Source: CAYWMP01 sp964459445 (GTDB lineage Bacteria; Desulfobacterota; DSM-4660; Desulfatiglandales; HGW-15). From it: a stretch of 26,381 nucleotides of DNA. Within the stretch, counting starts at the first letter, position 1. The number at the start of each line of letters is the position of its first letter. The notes below the pieces were generated by a model. The model had not been told where the DNA came from and ran no database searches. It saw nothing but the letters and a program-made list of their open reading frames with translations. Positions 7,908 to 15,375 of this stretch are shown here, one piece after another. The stretch covers positions 1-26,381 of the forward strand of contig CAYWMP010000073.1 of assembly GCA_964459445.1 (NCBI GenBank), read 5' to 3'. The position numbers and the translations under genes are program-made.

Positions 7908-8471
7908 CTCTTGCTTTCAGCTCTATTATTTTTTTTGAATGACTTGCCGACTAAATTTTTGCCGGCAGAAGGTGCTGGCCCCGGATGTCCGCCGAAGACC
8001 GCCGCCAGCTTTTCCTCTGAGACGTCGGATCTTCGGATCAGAACTCTGTTTATATTAGGTCGATGCTCAATAGCCAGGGCTCGGGCCGAGATTCATCTTT
8101 GCCGTTAAAGGAGATAAGTGAAACTCCCTGATCCTATTCGCGGGCCATGTATGGGCATAAAGGATGGGCCATATACGAATACCAAAAGCAAGCGGTATGC
8201 CACACTTCATTAATGACACTTAACTATCTATTAATACAGAATTTATTTGAAAAAATCGATAAGCTAAGATCTGTTTTCTTGCACAGATCCGCGGGGGAGT
8301 GGATAAAAAGTATCCAGCTATGAAATCGCATCGCTTCGCTGTACGATTTCATAAAACGCGGCAACGCCTCTTAATCGAATTCTTCTAGAATCTTAACTCA
8401 CGGCTTTATGTGCTGAGAATTCTTTTAAATCTGCCGCAGGCGGCTCCTATATAAGAGAATTTTTCTTTCGT
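7908..8471. other. 564-bp intergenic region with several hairpins
   Basis: I see no convincing gene. The region holds a perfect 6-bp hairpin (TGGATA, 5-base loop, TATCCA) near 8300-8316 and an 8-bp stem at 8320-8350 (TGAAATCG with CGATTTCA). It also has an inverted pair GAATTCT/AGAATTC at about 8368-8424 and the palindromic repeat R1 described separately. On the plus strand a GGAG-like site precedes a GTG and a 31-codon open frame near 8119-8214; this is too weak to call. The promoter of the 7907 gene should lie here, but no clear -35/-10 or sigma-54 site was found. Confidence 0.6.
8418..8460 (+). repeat. Palindromic repeat copy R1
   Basis: AATTCTT, an AA, a stem GCCGC-AG-GCGGC (8433-8444), then TATATA and GAAT. 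The same flanks with a different but still complementary stem occur at 9774-9810 in the opposite orientation. It lies just beyond the stop of the TVP38-like gene, so on the minus strand the hairpin could also act as a 3' transcript end, though a long U-run is missing. Confidence 0.5.
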
Positions 8472-9161
8472 TTATTTCGCGTACCTTTTCTTGAACTTGT
8501 TGATGATTTTGGGAATGAATAGCGAAAAGATAAAGAGGGCCATGGAGAAAAAGACCTTTGAGGACAATAATTGAGCCCAGTTCCCGCTGGCCCAGACCTC
8601 CTTGAGCGTGCCTATGAAAAAGATGAAAATGAAAGTTCCGACAAGGATACCCAGTCCGGTGCCAAAAATGTAATCCTTGAACTTTACCTTGGTTAGGCCC
8701 ATGCCAAAATTCATGGGCGTAAAAGGGAAATAAACCAGGCGGAGATACAACACCGTGGCAAAGCCGTTTCGCTCAATGGCGTCATCATATTTTCCGAGTT
8801 TATCGCCGATGAGAGATGCGGCGAACTCCCTGCCAAGATACCGGCCGATAAAAAAGGCGCTGCCGGCCCCAATCATGGCGCCGACCCAGACATAGGCAAA
8901 TCCCAAATAGGCGCCGAACAGGATGGCGCCCATAGCGCCTAATACTGTTCCCGGAACGAACAGGCACACTCCGACGGCATAGATCGCTATAAAAATCAAC
9001 GGCGCCCAAAAACCCGCAGCTTGCAGGAAACGACCCAGTTGATCTACTGTAAGAAATTCCCTTATCGGAGTAAAGCGAACCACTAAAATGGCAGCAATGA
9101 TGAAGGCGATAAGAGTGCCGGCCTTTACCACGGCTCTTTTTTGAATTCTCTTTGTTTGCAT
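8472..9161 (-). CDS. TVP38/TMEM64 (DedA/VTT-type) membrane protein
   Basis: From the ATG at 9161 (AAAGGA 4 nt upstream) the protein is 229 residues. It has a first membrane helix (about 15-35) and then the VTT/SNARE-associated core: FVPGTVLGAMGAILFG, a Gly-rich GAMIGAGSAFFIGRYLGR segment, and LRLVYFPFTPMNFGMG. Two more C-terminal helices end in a basic tail (KKRYAK). This superfamily includes lipid scramblase/flippase-like and DedA proteins; the substrate is not deducible. It is the last gene of the long minus-strand run. An earlier in-frame ATG at 9203 gives 14 extra residues but has no better ribosome binding site. Confidence 0.9.
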   Translation of the reverse strand: MQTKRIQKRAVVKAGTLIAFIIAAILVVRFTPIREFLTVDQLGRFLQAAGFWAPLIFIAIYAVGVCLFVPGTVLGAMGAILFGAYLGFAYVWVGAMIGAGSAFFIGRYLGREFAASLIGDKLGKYDDAIERNGFATVLYLRLVYFPFTPMNFGMGLTKVKFKDYIFGTGLGILVGTFIFIFFIGTLKEVWASGNWAQLLSSKVFFSMALFIFSLFIPKIINKFKKRYAK

Positions 9162-9233
9162 GGTCCTTTCCACGGTTTTATAAAATTTCCCGTCAGCAAT
9201 CAAAATTTCGACGAAAAAGGTTACCTTTGTCCT

Positions 9234-9848
9234 CTATTTCACAGCCGCAATAAGGGTGAACTCATGCCCTTCTTCATTTCCCAGGATTTCTACCTGCGCG
9301 TTTAGAAAACCAGCCTCGTTCAATATTGCAGTAAGCTCTCCTTTACTAAAGCGGCAGCAGACGACACCCTCTCCATCCTCGGCAATGCACTCCACGATGA
9401 GGATTTTTCCCCCCGGTTTTATGACCCTTTTTATCTCATCCAGTGCAGATATGGGATCTTCAATGTGGTGGAATGAATATACGAGGGTAACAGCGTCAAA
9501 CTCGTTTTCCTTGGCGAATGTCATACTGTAGACGTTCCCTTTGACACAGGTCACCAGGCCCCCCACCCCATCTTGAAGGGCTTTTTTCTTGGCGTGCCCG
9601 AAACCGTTTGGCGATATGTCTAGTCCTACTATCTTTATCCTGCCCTCTTTTGCCAAGTAGACGTCTAAAGTCCCGTCACCACACCCTATGTCCAATACAT
9701 TTTTTGTTCCCTCAAGCCTCTGGCATATTTTCTGGTAAGGGCGCATCTTCGACAAGCTATACAATCGCTTCGCGATTCTATATAACGTCCCGCCACGGGA
9801 CTTAAGAATTGACCAACTGCAAATTTTGTGAATTAGCGCATATTGCAC
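9234..9848 (-). CDS. Class I SAM-dependent methyltransferase
   Basis: A 204-residue protein if started at the GTG at 9848, which overlaps the DsrE-like stop codon (TAGTG). Motif I is VLDIGCGDG (about 50-58), then VGLDIS, an FDAVTLVYSFHHIEDP acidic-loop segment, and IKPGGKILIVE. These are the usual Methyltransf_11/25 signatures. The substrate is unknown. The N-terminal 35 residues include a stretch encoded by a palindromic repeat (9763-9810), so the original start may be the ATG at 9746 (MRPYQK) or may have been replaced by the repeat. The very C-terminal part (GHEFTLIAAVK) looks complete. Confidence 0.85.
   Translation of the reverse strand: MQYALIHKICSWSILKSRGGTLYRIAKRLYSLSKMRPYQKICQRLEGTKNVLDIGCGDGTLDVYLAKEGRIKIVGLDISPNGFGHAKKKALQDGVGGLVTCVKGNVYSMTFAKENEFDAVTLVYSFHHIEDPISALDEIKRVIKPGGKILIVECIAEDGEGVVCCRFSKGELTAILNEAGFLNAQVEILGNEEGHEFTLIAAVK
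9763..9810 (-). repeat. Palindromic repeat copy R2 inside the methyltransferase N terminus
   Basis: Two perfect stems: GTCCCG-3-CGGGAC (9787-9801) and AATCGC-3-GCGATT (9763-9777), linked by TATATA. On the minus strand the flanks AATTCTT, AA, TATATA and GAAT match R1 at 8418-8460 while the stem sequence differs. It is translated here as part of residues 14-30 of the methyltransferase. Confidence 0.55.
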
Positions 9849-10270
9849 TAAAAAGACATATTCATATCTGCCTGCAGGACCACATCTTTATAGTATGTGG
9901 CAGGATCAGCCACGGTTACCCCATCCACCAAGTCCTTTTCTTCCATCTCAAATAACGGCATGTTCAACGGACAGGCCAAAACAGTAGCTCCTTCAGATGT
10001 CAACATGACAAAAAGATCTTCAACGGTGGGCAGATCCATCTCATCCATTCGTTTCATGACTGCATCGCTAACCTCTTTTGGCGCATCAGGCATGCACGTC
10101 AGCTCATTTACCTTTTCATTATGGACAGCATTTACACCCCGAGATCCAAAAAATATGGTTACCTTTGACCCTTCCCTTAGCAGGCTCAACGCGGTCATTA
10201 AGGCATTGAAGACGCGGCAGAGCTCATCATGGAAACACATTACCGATACATTCTTTATTACTTTGGCCAT
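9848..10270 (-). CDS. DsrE/F-like protein
   Basis: A 140-residue soluble protein of the DsrE/DsrF superfamily. It starts VIKNVSVMCFHDELCRVFNALMTALSLLREGSKVTIFFG, the usual beta-alpha-beta opening. VTVLACPLNMPLFEM-type features follow: ATVLACPLNMP with a Cys near 99, and DGVTVADPATYY. Family members handle sulfane sulfur or act as small sulfur-relay proteins. In this window a rhodanese is encoded in the same transcription direction, so a sulfur-transfer role is plausible but inferred. Cys12, Cys18 and the Cys in ACPL could be functional. The gene ends by overlapping the methyltransferase start. Confidence 0.85.
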   Translation of the reverse strand: MAKVIKNVSVMCFHDELCRVFNALMTALSLLREGSKVTIFFGSRGVNAVHNEKVNELTCMPDAPKEVSDAVMKRMDEMDLPTVEDLFVMLTSEGATVLACPLNMPLFEMEEKDLVDGVTVADPATYYKDVVLQADMNMSF

Positions 10271-10283
10271 TTAGCACCACCTC

Positions 10284-11570
10284 TCAAAAATCAAAACGAA
10301 CCGACAGATAGATATTGTCATCTTTGTCGAATTGCCCGAACGCCGTCGTCTCACTCTCTCCGCCGAAGATATTCGCACCCAGAGTGGCAGAAAGATTATC
10401 CGAGAATCTATAGGTCGTTTGAGGCTGGATGAGATAGTCATTGTCCACCGGGCTATAAAAGGTGAACAGAGACAGTCTCAAGGTCTGGTGTTTCAGGAGA
10501 TACTCCAACCGCAACGTCACAATGTCCCGATAATTCTCCTGCACGGGGAATCCGGCTGGGAGAGCGTTCACATAGGTCGAATGATCCTCCATAATCTCGC
10601 CATAGTATTGAACCCCAAGGGTGAAGTCCTGCCAGATCTGTCGCTGGTAGCCGACTAAAAACCGCATCTGGGAGTTTGGAATGGTGAAATCGTCACCATC
10701 TCCATCATCCCTCGAATGATAGTAACCTGTCTCAAGGCTAAGAATACCATCCAGCGCGCTCCCCTGAGCACTCAATCCGTAGACGGAGAGGTCAGGATAG
10801 AAAATCGTGACCCGGGTAGGCGAAGTAGAATTATCAGGCTTCATGCCGGGCGTTCTCCAAAAGCCCCTGTATGCATGGGCCGAGACATCGAAGTCGCCTA
10901 TCCTGCGATAAAGCCTCAAGGCCAATTCATTGTTCTCAAGCGTCGTTGTCGGTTCCTCTTCATCTCGTGATGGAACAGCCGAGAAAGGATCGAAGAGGAA
11001 AAACCGGTCTGATGTGGGCAGATTGTCCGGTTCAAAGAAGGGTATAATAAGAAGTTCCCCATTGAGCGCTTCTGAGGAATACCGGGTACGCAATCCATCC
11101 ACTCCGATCTTGAGATATTCGAGCGGCCGCCCCGAGAAGAAGGAAACCCAGTCTTTTGGGAAGACATCATTAATAAAGAGAAGATCCCCCACACCCCAAG
11201 TGACGATCTGTCTACCCAGGCGAAAGTCGAAGTTTCCAGTTGTATAATCCAGGTAGGCCTCACGCAGATCCACATCAAACTCCTCGACCACATTATCAAG
11301 GAAAAAATCTCCCTTGACCCGTGCCGATGCCTCGATGGATTCCGTCCATCCGAAAACGTCTAGACGAAGCCTTTCTTCAGCGAGAAGAAAATCACGCCCC
11401 GCTTCCCCGCTCGGTCTTTGGTCGGACGTCCGGGCTGAAAAGTTTCCCATGAGGAAGCCGGTGATTTCAATATTTCTCTCCTTCTCCCCGTTTTGCGCTA
11501 GGATCGGAAATGAAAACTGCGTCAGGATCGCCAACGCTAATAAGAGTGACAGGCCGTATCTTTTGCACAT
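10284..11570 (-). CDS. Outer-membrane beta-barrel protein (DUF1302-like porin)
   Basis: About 428 residues from the ATG at 11570. There is a signal peptide (MCKRYGLSLLLALAILTQ to about FPILAQ), then a long beta-rich sequence with alternating aromatic residues, including RLGRQIVTWGVGDLLFINDVFPKDW. That segment is characteristic of DUF1302-type outer membrane proteins. It ends in a C-terminal Phe (LSVRFDF), the usual signal for barrel assembly. It lies after an RND permease gene and a LolA-like gene, a common trio thought to move lipids or hydrophobic compounds to the outer membrane. The frame continues upstream to a TTG at 11609 that overlaps the previous gene, but that start has no ribosome binding site. 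Confidence 0.85.
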   Translation of the reverse strand: MCKRYGLSLLLALAILTQFSFPILAQNGEKERNIEITGFLMGNFSARTSDQRPSGEAGRDFLLAEERLRLDVFGWTESIEASARVKGDFFLDNVVEEFDVDLREAYLDYTTGNFDFRLGRQIVTWGVGDLLFINDVFPKDWVSFFSGRPLEYLKIGVDGLRTRYSSEALNGELLIIPFFEPDNLPTSDRFFLFDPFSAVPSRDEEEPTTTLENNELALRLYRRIGDFDVSAHAYRGFWRTPGMKPDNSTSPTRVTIFYPDLSVYGLSAQGSALDGILSLETGYYHSRDDGDGDDFTIPNSQMRFLVGYQRQIWQDFTLGVQYYGEIMEDHSTYVNALPAGFPVQENYRDIVTLRLEYLLKHQTLRLSLFTFYSPVDNDYLIQPQTTYRFSDNLSATLGANIFGGESETTAFGQFDKDDNIYLSVRFDF

Positions 11571-11596
11571 CTTTCTTTTAGTGCGCTTACCTAGAC

Positions 11597-12436
11597 TCAC
11601 CGAATCCAAGAACGCGGCGGCCGTCGCATATGCCGCTCGCTGAAATCCTTGTCCTTCAGCCCTATATTGTATGAGACCGACTTGTAGATGACTTCTGTCC
11701 TGTGTCCGGTCTTTACGTTCTTCATGGTCCGTTTTGTGACAGTAGGAAGGGATTTCTCCTCTTCTCCGCCACCCGATTTGATCTCCTCGATCTTGTCCGC
11801 CGTGAAGACCCGAAAAAGTTCATTCTGCGCGTCATGGTATTCCTCCTTCAATGGAAGAAAGGTCTCTTTGTCGATCCAGGAGAGGCGTTTTGTGTATTCA
11901 GTTGGTTCTTTGGGGGCGCTCTGAATCACATAGCACTCTCGATTCGCAAGTCTCTCTAAGCGCAATAGAGTGTGGGTGTCCGATTCAACATCCCGGCCCG
12001 ACACATCCTCATAGGTAAAATCCGATCCCACGAAACTGGAGCGTTTGTCGTCAGATGCTATCCGTCTTATGAGATCCACAGCAGGGACAAATATCCATCG
12101 GTCATCCTCCTTCGTAGGATATTTCCAGACCATGAAGGTTAATCTGCGCACATCGCCGGGCTTGTGGAAGTAGATGAAATATTTTTGGTTCCCTCCTTCT
12201 TTTTCATCACGCCGAAGCAAGCTCATAACGCGCGTTCGCTTACTTCCACCTTTGTCAATAAGTTCCATGACCACATCTGCTTTCATATCGTCGCCTTGAT
12301 AATAGAAAGCAAGCTGGGATTTCTCGATGATCTGGGCTGGGCTGAGCTTATCGTTCTCAGCAGTTGCTTCTTCGGAAAACGCCAGGCAAGCAATCAGGAA
12401 GGCCATAGTCGCGGCACCGAAGATTATCCTTTTCAT
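11597..12436 (-). CDS. LolA-like outer membrane lipoprotein-sorting protein
   Basis: A 279-residue exported protein with a signal peptide (about 1-26, ending near EEATA). The body has the LolA/LolB-like half-barrel pattern used by RND-associated periplasmic proteins: LSPAQIIEKSQLAFYYQG, a KYFIYFHKPGDVRRLTFMV strand pair, RWIFVPAVDLIRRI, and GSDFTYEDV. It probably carries a hydrophobic ligand in the periplasm between the RND permease and the outer membrane. It lies 47 nt downstream of the RND gene and its end overlaps the upstream extension of the porin frame. The cargo is unknown. Length and layout are normal for this family. Confidence 0.88.
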   Translation of the reverse strand: MKRIIFGAATMAFLIACLAFSEEATAENDKLSPAQIIEKSQLAFYYQGDDMKADVVMELIDKGGSKRTRVMSLLRRDEKEGGNQKYFIYFHKPGDVRRLTFMVWKYPTKEDDRWIFVPAVDLIRRIASDDKRSSFVGSDFTYEDVSGRDVESDTHTLLRLERLANRECYVIQSAPKEPTEYTKRLSWIDKETFLPLKEEYHDAQNELFRVFTADKIEEIKSGGGEEEKSLPTVTKRTMKNVKTGHRTEVIYKSVSYNIGLKDKDFSERHMRRPPRSWIR

Positions 12437-12483
12437 TTAAACACCTCCACTTTTCACGGCCCTAATCTCCTCCTCACAGCCCT

Positions 12484-14790
12484 TCATGATTTCTCTCCTT
12501 TCAGGATGCGCGGCCCGACAATTCGCAGTGCCGCCGGGAGTAAAAACAGGGTTGATATGGTGCTGAATGCCATGAGTAGGGCAAAGAAGGTTCCCACAGT
12601 TACGTATGGCGTCAGGGATGATAAGACGAGGGGCAGAAATCCCAGTGAGATCACAATGGCATTTCGGGCGATGGCACGACCGGGTTCGCTGAACATGTAG
12701 CGATTCGTTTCTTCCAGGTTCCTTGATTCTTCATAATTAGCCCGGAAACGCTGAAGGAAATGGATCGCAAAGTCGATCCCCAAACCCAGGGAAAGGGAGG
12801 AACAAACCGCGATGGGCATGTCGTAGTCCTTTCCCACCCATCCGACGAGCCCGTAGGAAAGAAGAATAGATACCGAGAGTGGGACCATGGATAAGAGACC
12901 CAGCGTGAGTGACCGAAATAGCACGATCATCAGGACAAAGACCACGATAAAACTGCCCAGAATGGCTTTGAGCATGCCGAAGACCATGAGATCCTGCCAC
13001 ACCTTATTGATATACGTGAGACCGGACCAGTGAAGGGCAATGCCATCGGGTAGAGTGTTCGCACTGGTGAAGGTTTCAAGCTCAGATTCCACGTTCGCCA
13101 TCTGCTGATTGTCGCCCCCTTTCATCTGTATCCAGATATTGGCCTGACGCGTTTCTTTGTCTACGAAATTGTCAAGATCGTTTGGATCTCCCGTTGATTG
13201 GAACAAAAAGAGAAACTGCCCTACCGCCTCTTTCGAATCCGGAACTTTATAGTAACTCTTCTCGTTATCATGGAGGACAAGGTTGATCCGCTTGACGATG
13301 TCCGCCACAGAGGATGTCTTGCCGATTAGCGAATTTCCTTCCAGCTTCGTTTGAACCCGATCGAGATACTCGACAACTTCCGGTCTTTTGATGATCTCTG
13401 GATCCTTCCCTTCAGCCACGACATAGGCCATGTAGGTGCCACCGAAAAGGCGGTTCATGACAGTATCGGCTACCCGCATGGAATGCCCTTTTTTAAACCA
13501 TTTTACGGGGTTGTCGTTGATCTGGATCTGCATGACACCGCTGATTCCGACGGCTAACAACACAAGGCCAAGAATCAGAACCGTTCGTGCACGGGAAAAG
13601 GAGAATCGGCCCATGGGTCGGAGAACCCGGTCGAAGATGGATTCAGTTTCCGCTTTCTCCTTGGGAAGAATCCTTTTTAACTTCTCGTCGCTCATGAGGC
13701 TGATCACAGCCGGGACCATTGTGATAGATAAAATCCAGGCAGCCATGATCCCAAAGGCCACGAAAAGCCCAAATACACGCACCGGCGGGATGTCTGCCAA
13801 AGCCAGAGAAGCAAAGCCTACCGCCGATGTAAGCGAGGTGAAGAGCATCGGTCGATAGAGAGGTTGCATCCCTTCCAGCATGGCACGACGTTTGTCGGCG
13901 AGTGCCTTGTAACGGTCAAAAAACTCACTCAGTATGTGTATGTCATCAAGGATCGCGATGGGCATAAGAAAGACCGGAATCATGGAGCTCATGATGTGGA
14001 CTGTGTTCCCCGTGCCGATGAGTAATCCCATGGCCCACATTACGGCGAACATGGCGGTCATAGCAACCGGAAGGAGGAACGCTATTTTACGAAAGATCAG
14101 AAACACCAGGATCATGATCACCATAAAGGCAAGGGGCGCCACCACCGCCATCTGGATGAACATCTCGTGGCCGAAAGTGTCTTCCGCAACCGGCAGCCCG
14201 GCCAAATGGTAGGTCTGTTCGGGGAGAAGTTCGCGCTCGAGAATGGCCTCGATCTCCTTGGCAATCCGGTAGCTCATATCCTTCTTCTGAATAGGGATAT
14301 AAAACGCGATGGCCGTTCCGTCGGCCGAGGCGATCTTCTCATGAAGGAACGGATTGTCGGCAATATCCCTTATGATCTGATCGACGGCCTCCGCGCTGCG
14401 AGGAATATCTCTCATCACCGGATGGATATCCAGTAACCCTCCGGAAGACTTGACGTTGTCCGTAGTGGTGAGGCTCACCACGTCCTCAATGATTACTCCC
14501 TTGATCTTGAGGATTTCCGATGTGACCTTTGCCACCCGCTCCAGCGATTCAGGACGGAAGATGCTCTGGTTATCCACGATGCCTACGACTATCAGGTCAT
14601 AAATGCCAAAGTCCTTCTTGACACGGTTGTAAAGGACCCGGTCGGGTTGATCAGATTCCAGCATGTTTTCCGGGTCCGTATCAATAGTGATCCGGGGAAA
14701 CTGTATGCCGAAAAGCACTGTCAGTATAATAGCCAGCCCGATTACCGTCTTCGGCCGGTCCAGAGAGAATTTTGTCATCCGTTCAAGCAT
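12484..14790 (-). CDS. RND superfamily transporter, MMPL type
   Basis: A 768-residue permease with two homologous halves, each with a large periplasmic domain after its first helix and a cluster of about five membrane helices. The first half has MPIAILDDIHILSEFFDRY, the second LGLGIDFAIHFLQRFR; these Asp/His motifs in helix 4 regions are typical of RND/MMPL and HpnN-like transporters. The ribosome binding site AAAGGAGG lies 6 nt before the ATG at 14790, among the best in the window. With the LolA-like and porin genes just downstream it suggests a proton-driven envelope transport system for lipids or other hydrophobic molecules. Whether it exports or imports cannot be told. Confidence 0.92.
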   Translation of the reverse strand: MLERMTKFSLDRPKTVIGLAIILTVLFGIQFPRITIDTDPENMLESDQPDRVLYNRVKKDFGIYDLIVVGIVDNQSIFRPESLERVAKVTSEILKIKGVIIEDVVSLTTTDNVKSSGGLLDIHPVMRDIPRSAEAVDQIIRDIADNPFLHEKIASADGTAIAFYIPIQKKDMSYRIAKEIEAILERELLPEQTYHLAGLPVAEDTFGHEMFIQMAVVAPLAFMVIMILVFLIFRKIAFLLPVAMTAMFAVMWAMGLLIGTGNTVHIMSSMIPVFLMPIAILDDIHILSEFFDRYKALADKRRAMLEGMQPLYRPMLFTSLTSAVGFASLALADIPPVRVFGLFVAFGIMAAWILSITMVPAVISLMSDEKLKRILPKEKAETESIFDRVLRPMGRFSFSRARTVLILGLVLLAVGISGVMQIQINDNPVKWFKKGHSMRVADTVMNRLFGGTYMAYVVAEGKDPEIIKRPEVVEYLDRVQTKLEGNSLIGKTSSVADIVKRINLVLHDNEKSYYKVPDSKEAVGQFLFLFQSTGDPNDLDNFVDKETRQANIWIQMKGGDNQQMANVESELETFTSANTLPDGIALHWSGLTYINKVWQDLMVFGMLKAILGSFIVVFVLMIVLFRSLTLGLLSMVPLSVSILLSYGLVGWVGKDYDMPIAVCSSLSLGLGIDFAIHFLQRFRANYEESRNLEETNRYMFSEPGRAIARNAIVISLGFLPLVLSSLTPYVTVGTFFALLMAFSTISTLFLLPAALRIVGPRILKGEKS

Positions 14791-14924
14791 GAAGGACCTC
14801 CTTTCATCATCCCATCCTTTTGGCTGCGCAATCGAAGGACGAGTGCCGGGACCTCGAAGAATTCCATAAATTCATTGAACTTCTCGACAAGTCGGGTAAT
14901 GACGCATAAAAAAAAGATGCCCAT
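14775..14924 (-). CDS. Possible short gene, 49 codons, overlapping the RND start
   Basis: An open frame starting at an ATG at 14924 encodes a protein with a hydrophobic start (MGIFFLCVITRLV) and an amphipathic segment EKFNEFMEFFEVPALVLRLR. It overlaps the RND start by 16 nt, which would allow coupling. No clear ribosome binding site is visible. I report it because the composition looks protein-like, but it may be noise. Confidence 0.2.
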   Translation of the reverse strand: MGIFFLCVITRLVEKFNEFMEFFEVPALVLRLRSQKDGMMKGGPSCLNG

Positions 14925-14957
14925 GAACCGACGCTTAAAAGACCATCGAGGATTACC

Positions 14958-15275
14958 TTACCTACCGAGAATGCGACTAAATACGCCCTTTTTTTGCGGC
15001 TCGGGCGGAGGCAGGCCGAGGTGTTTGCAGATTGCCGCTTCGAGTTCATCCTCCTTTACATCCGATCCTTCCACCAAGATCTCATCACCGACCATAACGG
15101 CGGGCGCCACAGGGAGATCCAATTCGAAATATTCATCCGTGTTAAATTCTTCCCGCGGTTTGGAAATACTTTCGATTTCAATGTCGTATTGTTCGCCCAA
15201 CCTGGGCATCATCTTTTCAAAGTGCTTTCACGGATTGCCCCTGGGCTCGTTTAGAAAAAACCTGACTTTCAGCAT
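14958..15275 (-). CDS. Thioredoxin-fold selenoprotein with in-frame UGA
   Basis: Reading from the ATG at 15275, at the edge of the assembly gap, gives 105 residues: MLKVRFFLNEPRGNP, then a UGA codon (15228-15230) as residue 16, then KHFEKMMPRLG. The frame continues unbroken to the TAA at 14958. The remainder is glutaredoxin/thioredoxin-like, with a cis-Pro segment PVAPAVMVGDEILVEG and a C-terminal helix (LEAAICKHLGL). The UGA is at the end of the first strand and start of helix 1, where a redox Cys normally sits. A stem-loop with loop AGGUU follows 24 nt after the UGA. Without the UGA read as selenocysteine the protein would lose strand 1 and its active site. It probably works with the rhodanese-DsbD protein upstream. 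Confidence 0.82.
15194..15208 (-). promoter_or_regulatory. Bacterial SECIS-like hairpin of the thioredoxin-fold gene
   Basis: On the minus strand UGCCC-AGGUU-GGGCG: four Watson-Crick pairs and one G-U, with a 5-nt loop. The loop begins at nt 25 after the UGA at 15228-15230. Bacterial SECIS elements sit within the coding region just after the UGA and have a G in the first loop positions, as here. Confidence 0.6.
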
Positions 15276-15375
15276 NNNNNNNNNNNNNNNNNNNNNNNNN
15301 NNNNNNNNNNNNNNNNNNNNNNNNNNNNNNNNNNNNNNNNNNNNNNNNNNNNNNNNNNNNNNNNNNNNNNNNNNN
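15276..15375. other. Assembly gap (100 N)
   Basis: Exactly 100 unknown bases. They hide the last part of the rhodanese-DsbD thioredoxin domain, its stop codon and the ribosome binding site of the next gene. The real gap size may differ, so the reading frame across it means nothing. Confidence 0.99.

Noticed and set aside
8119..8214. Plus-strand 31-codon frame with a GGAG-like site
   Set aside because: Too short, no recognisable features and placed in a hairpin-rich intergenic region.
9848..9850. Amber stop of the DsrE-like gene as a possible pyrrolysine codon
   Set aside because: The protein ends at the normal DsrE-like C terminus, and the next frame starts at an overlapping GTG.
12164..12700. 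Plus-strand 178-codon frame across the LolA/RND junction
   Set aside because: It overlaps two well-supported minus-strand genes and shows no family signature.
15231..15375. Apparent continuous frame from DsbD through the N run into the thioredoxin gene
   Set aside because: The N run has an arbitrary length, so frame agreement across it has no meaning. I treat them as two genes.
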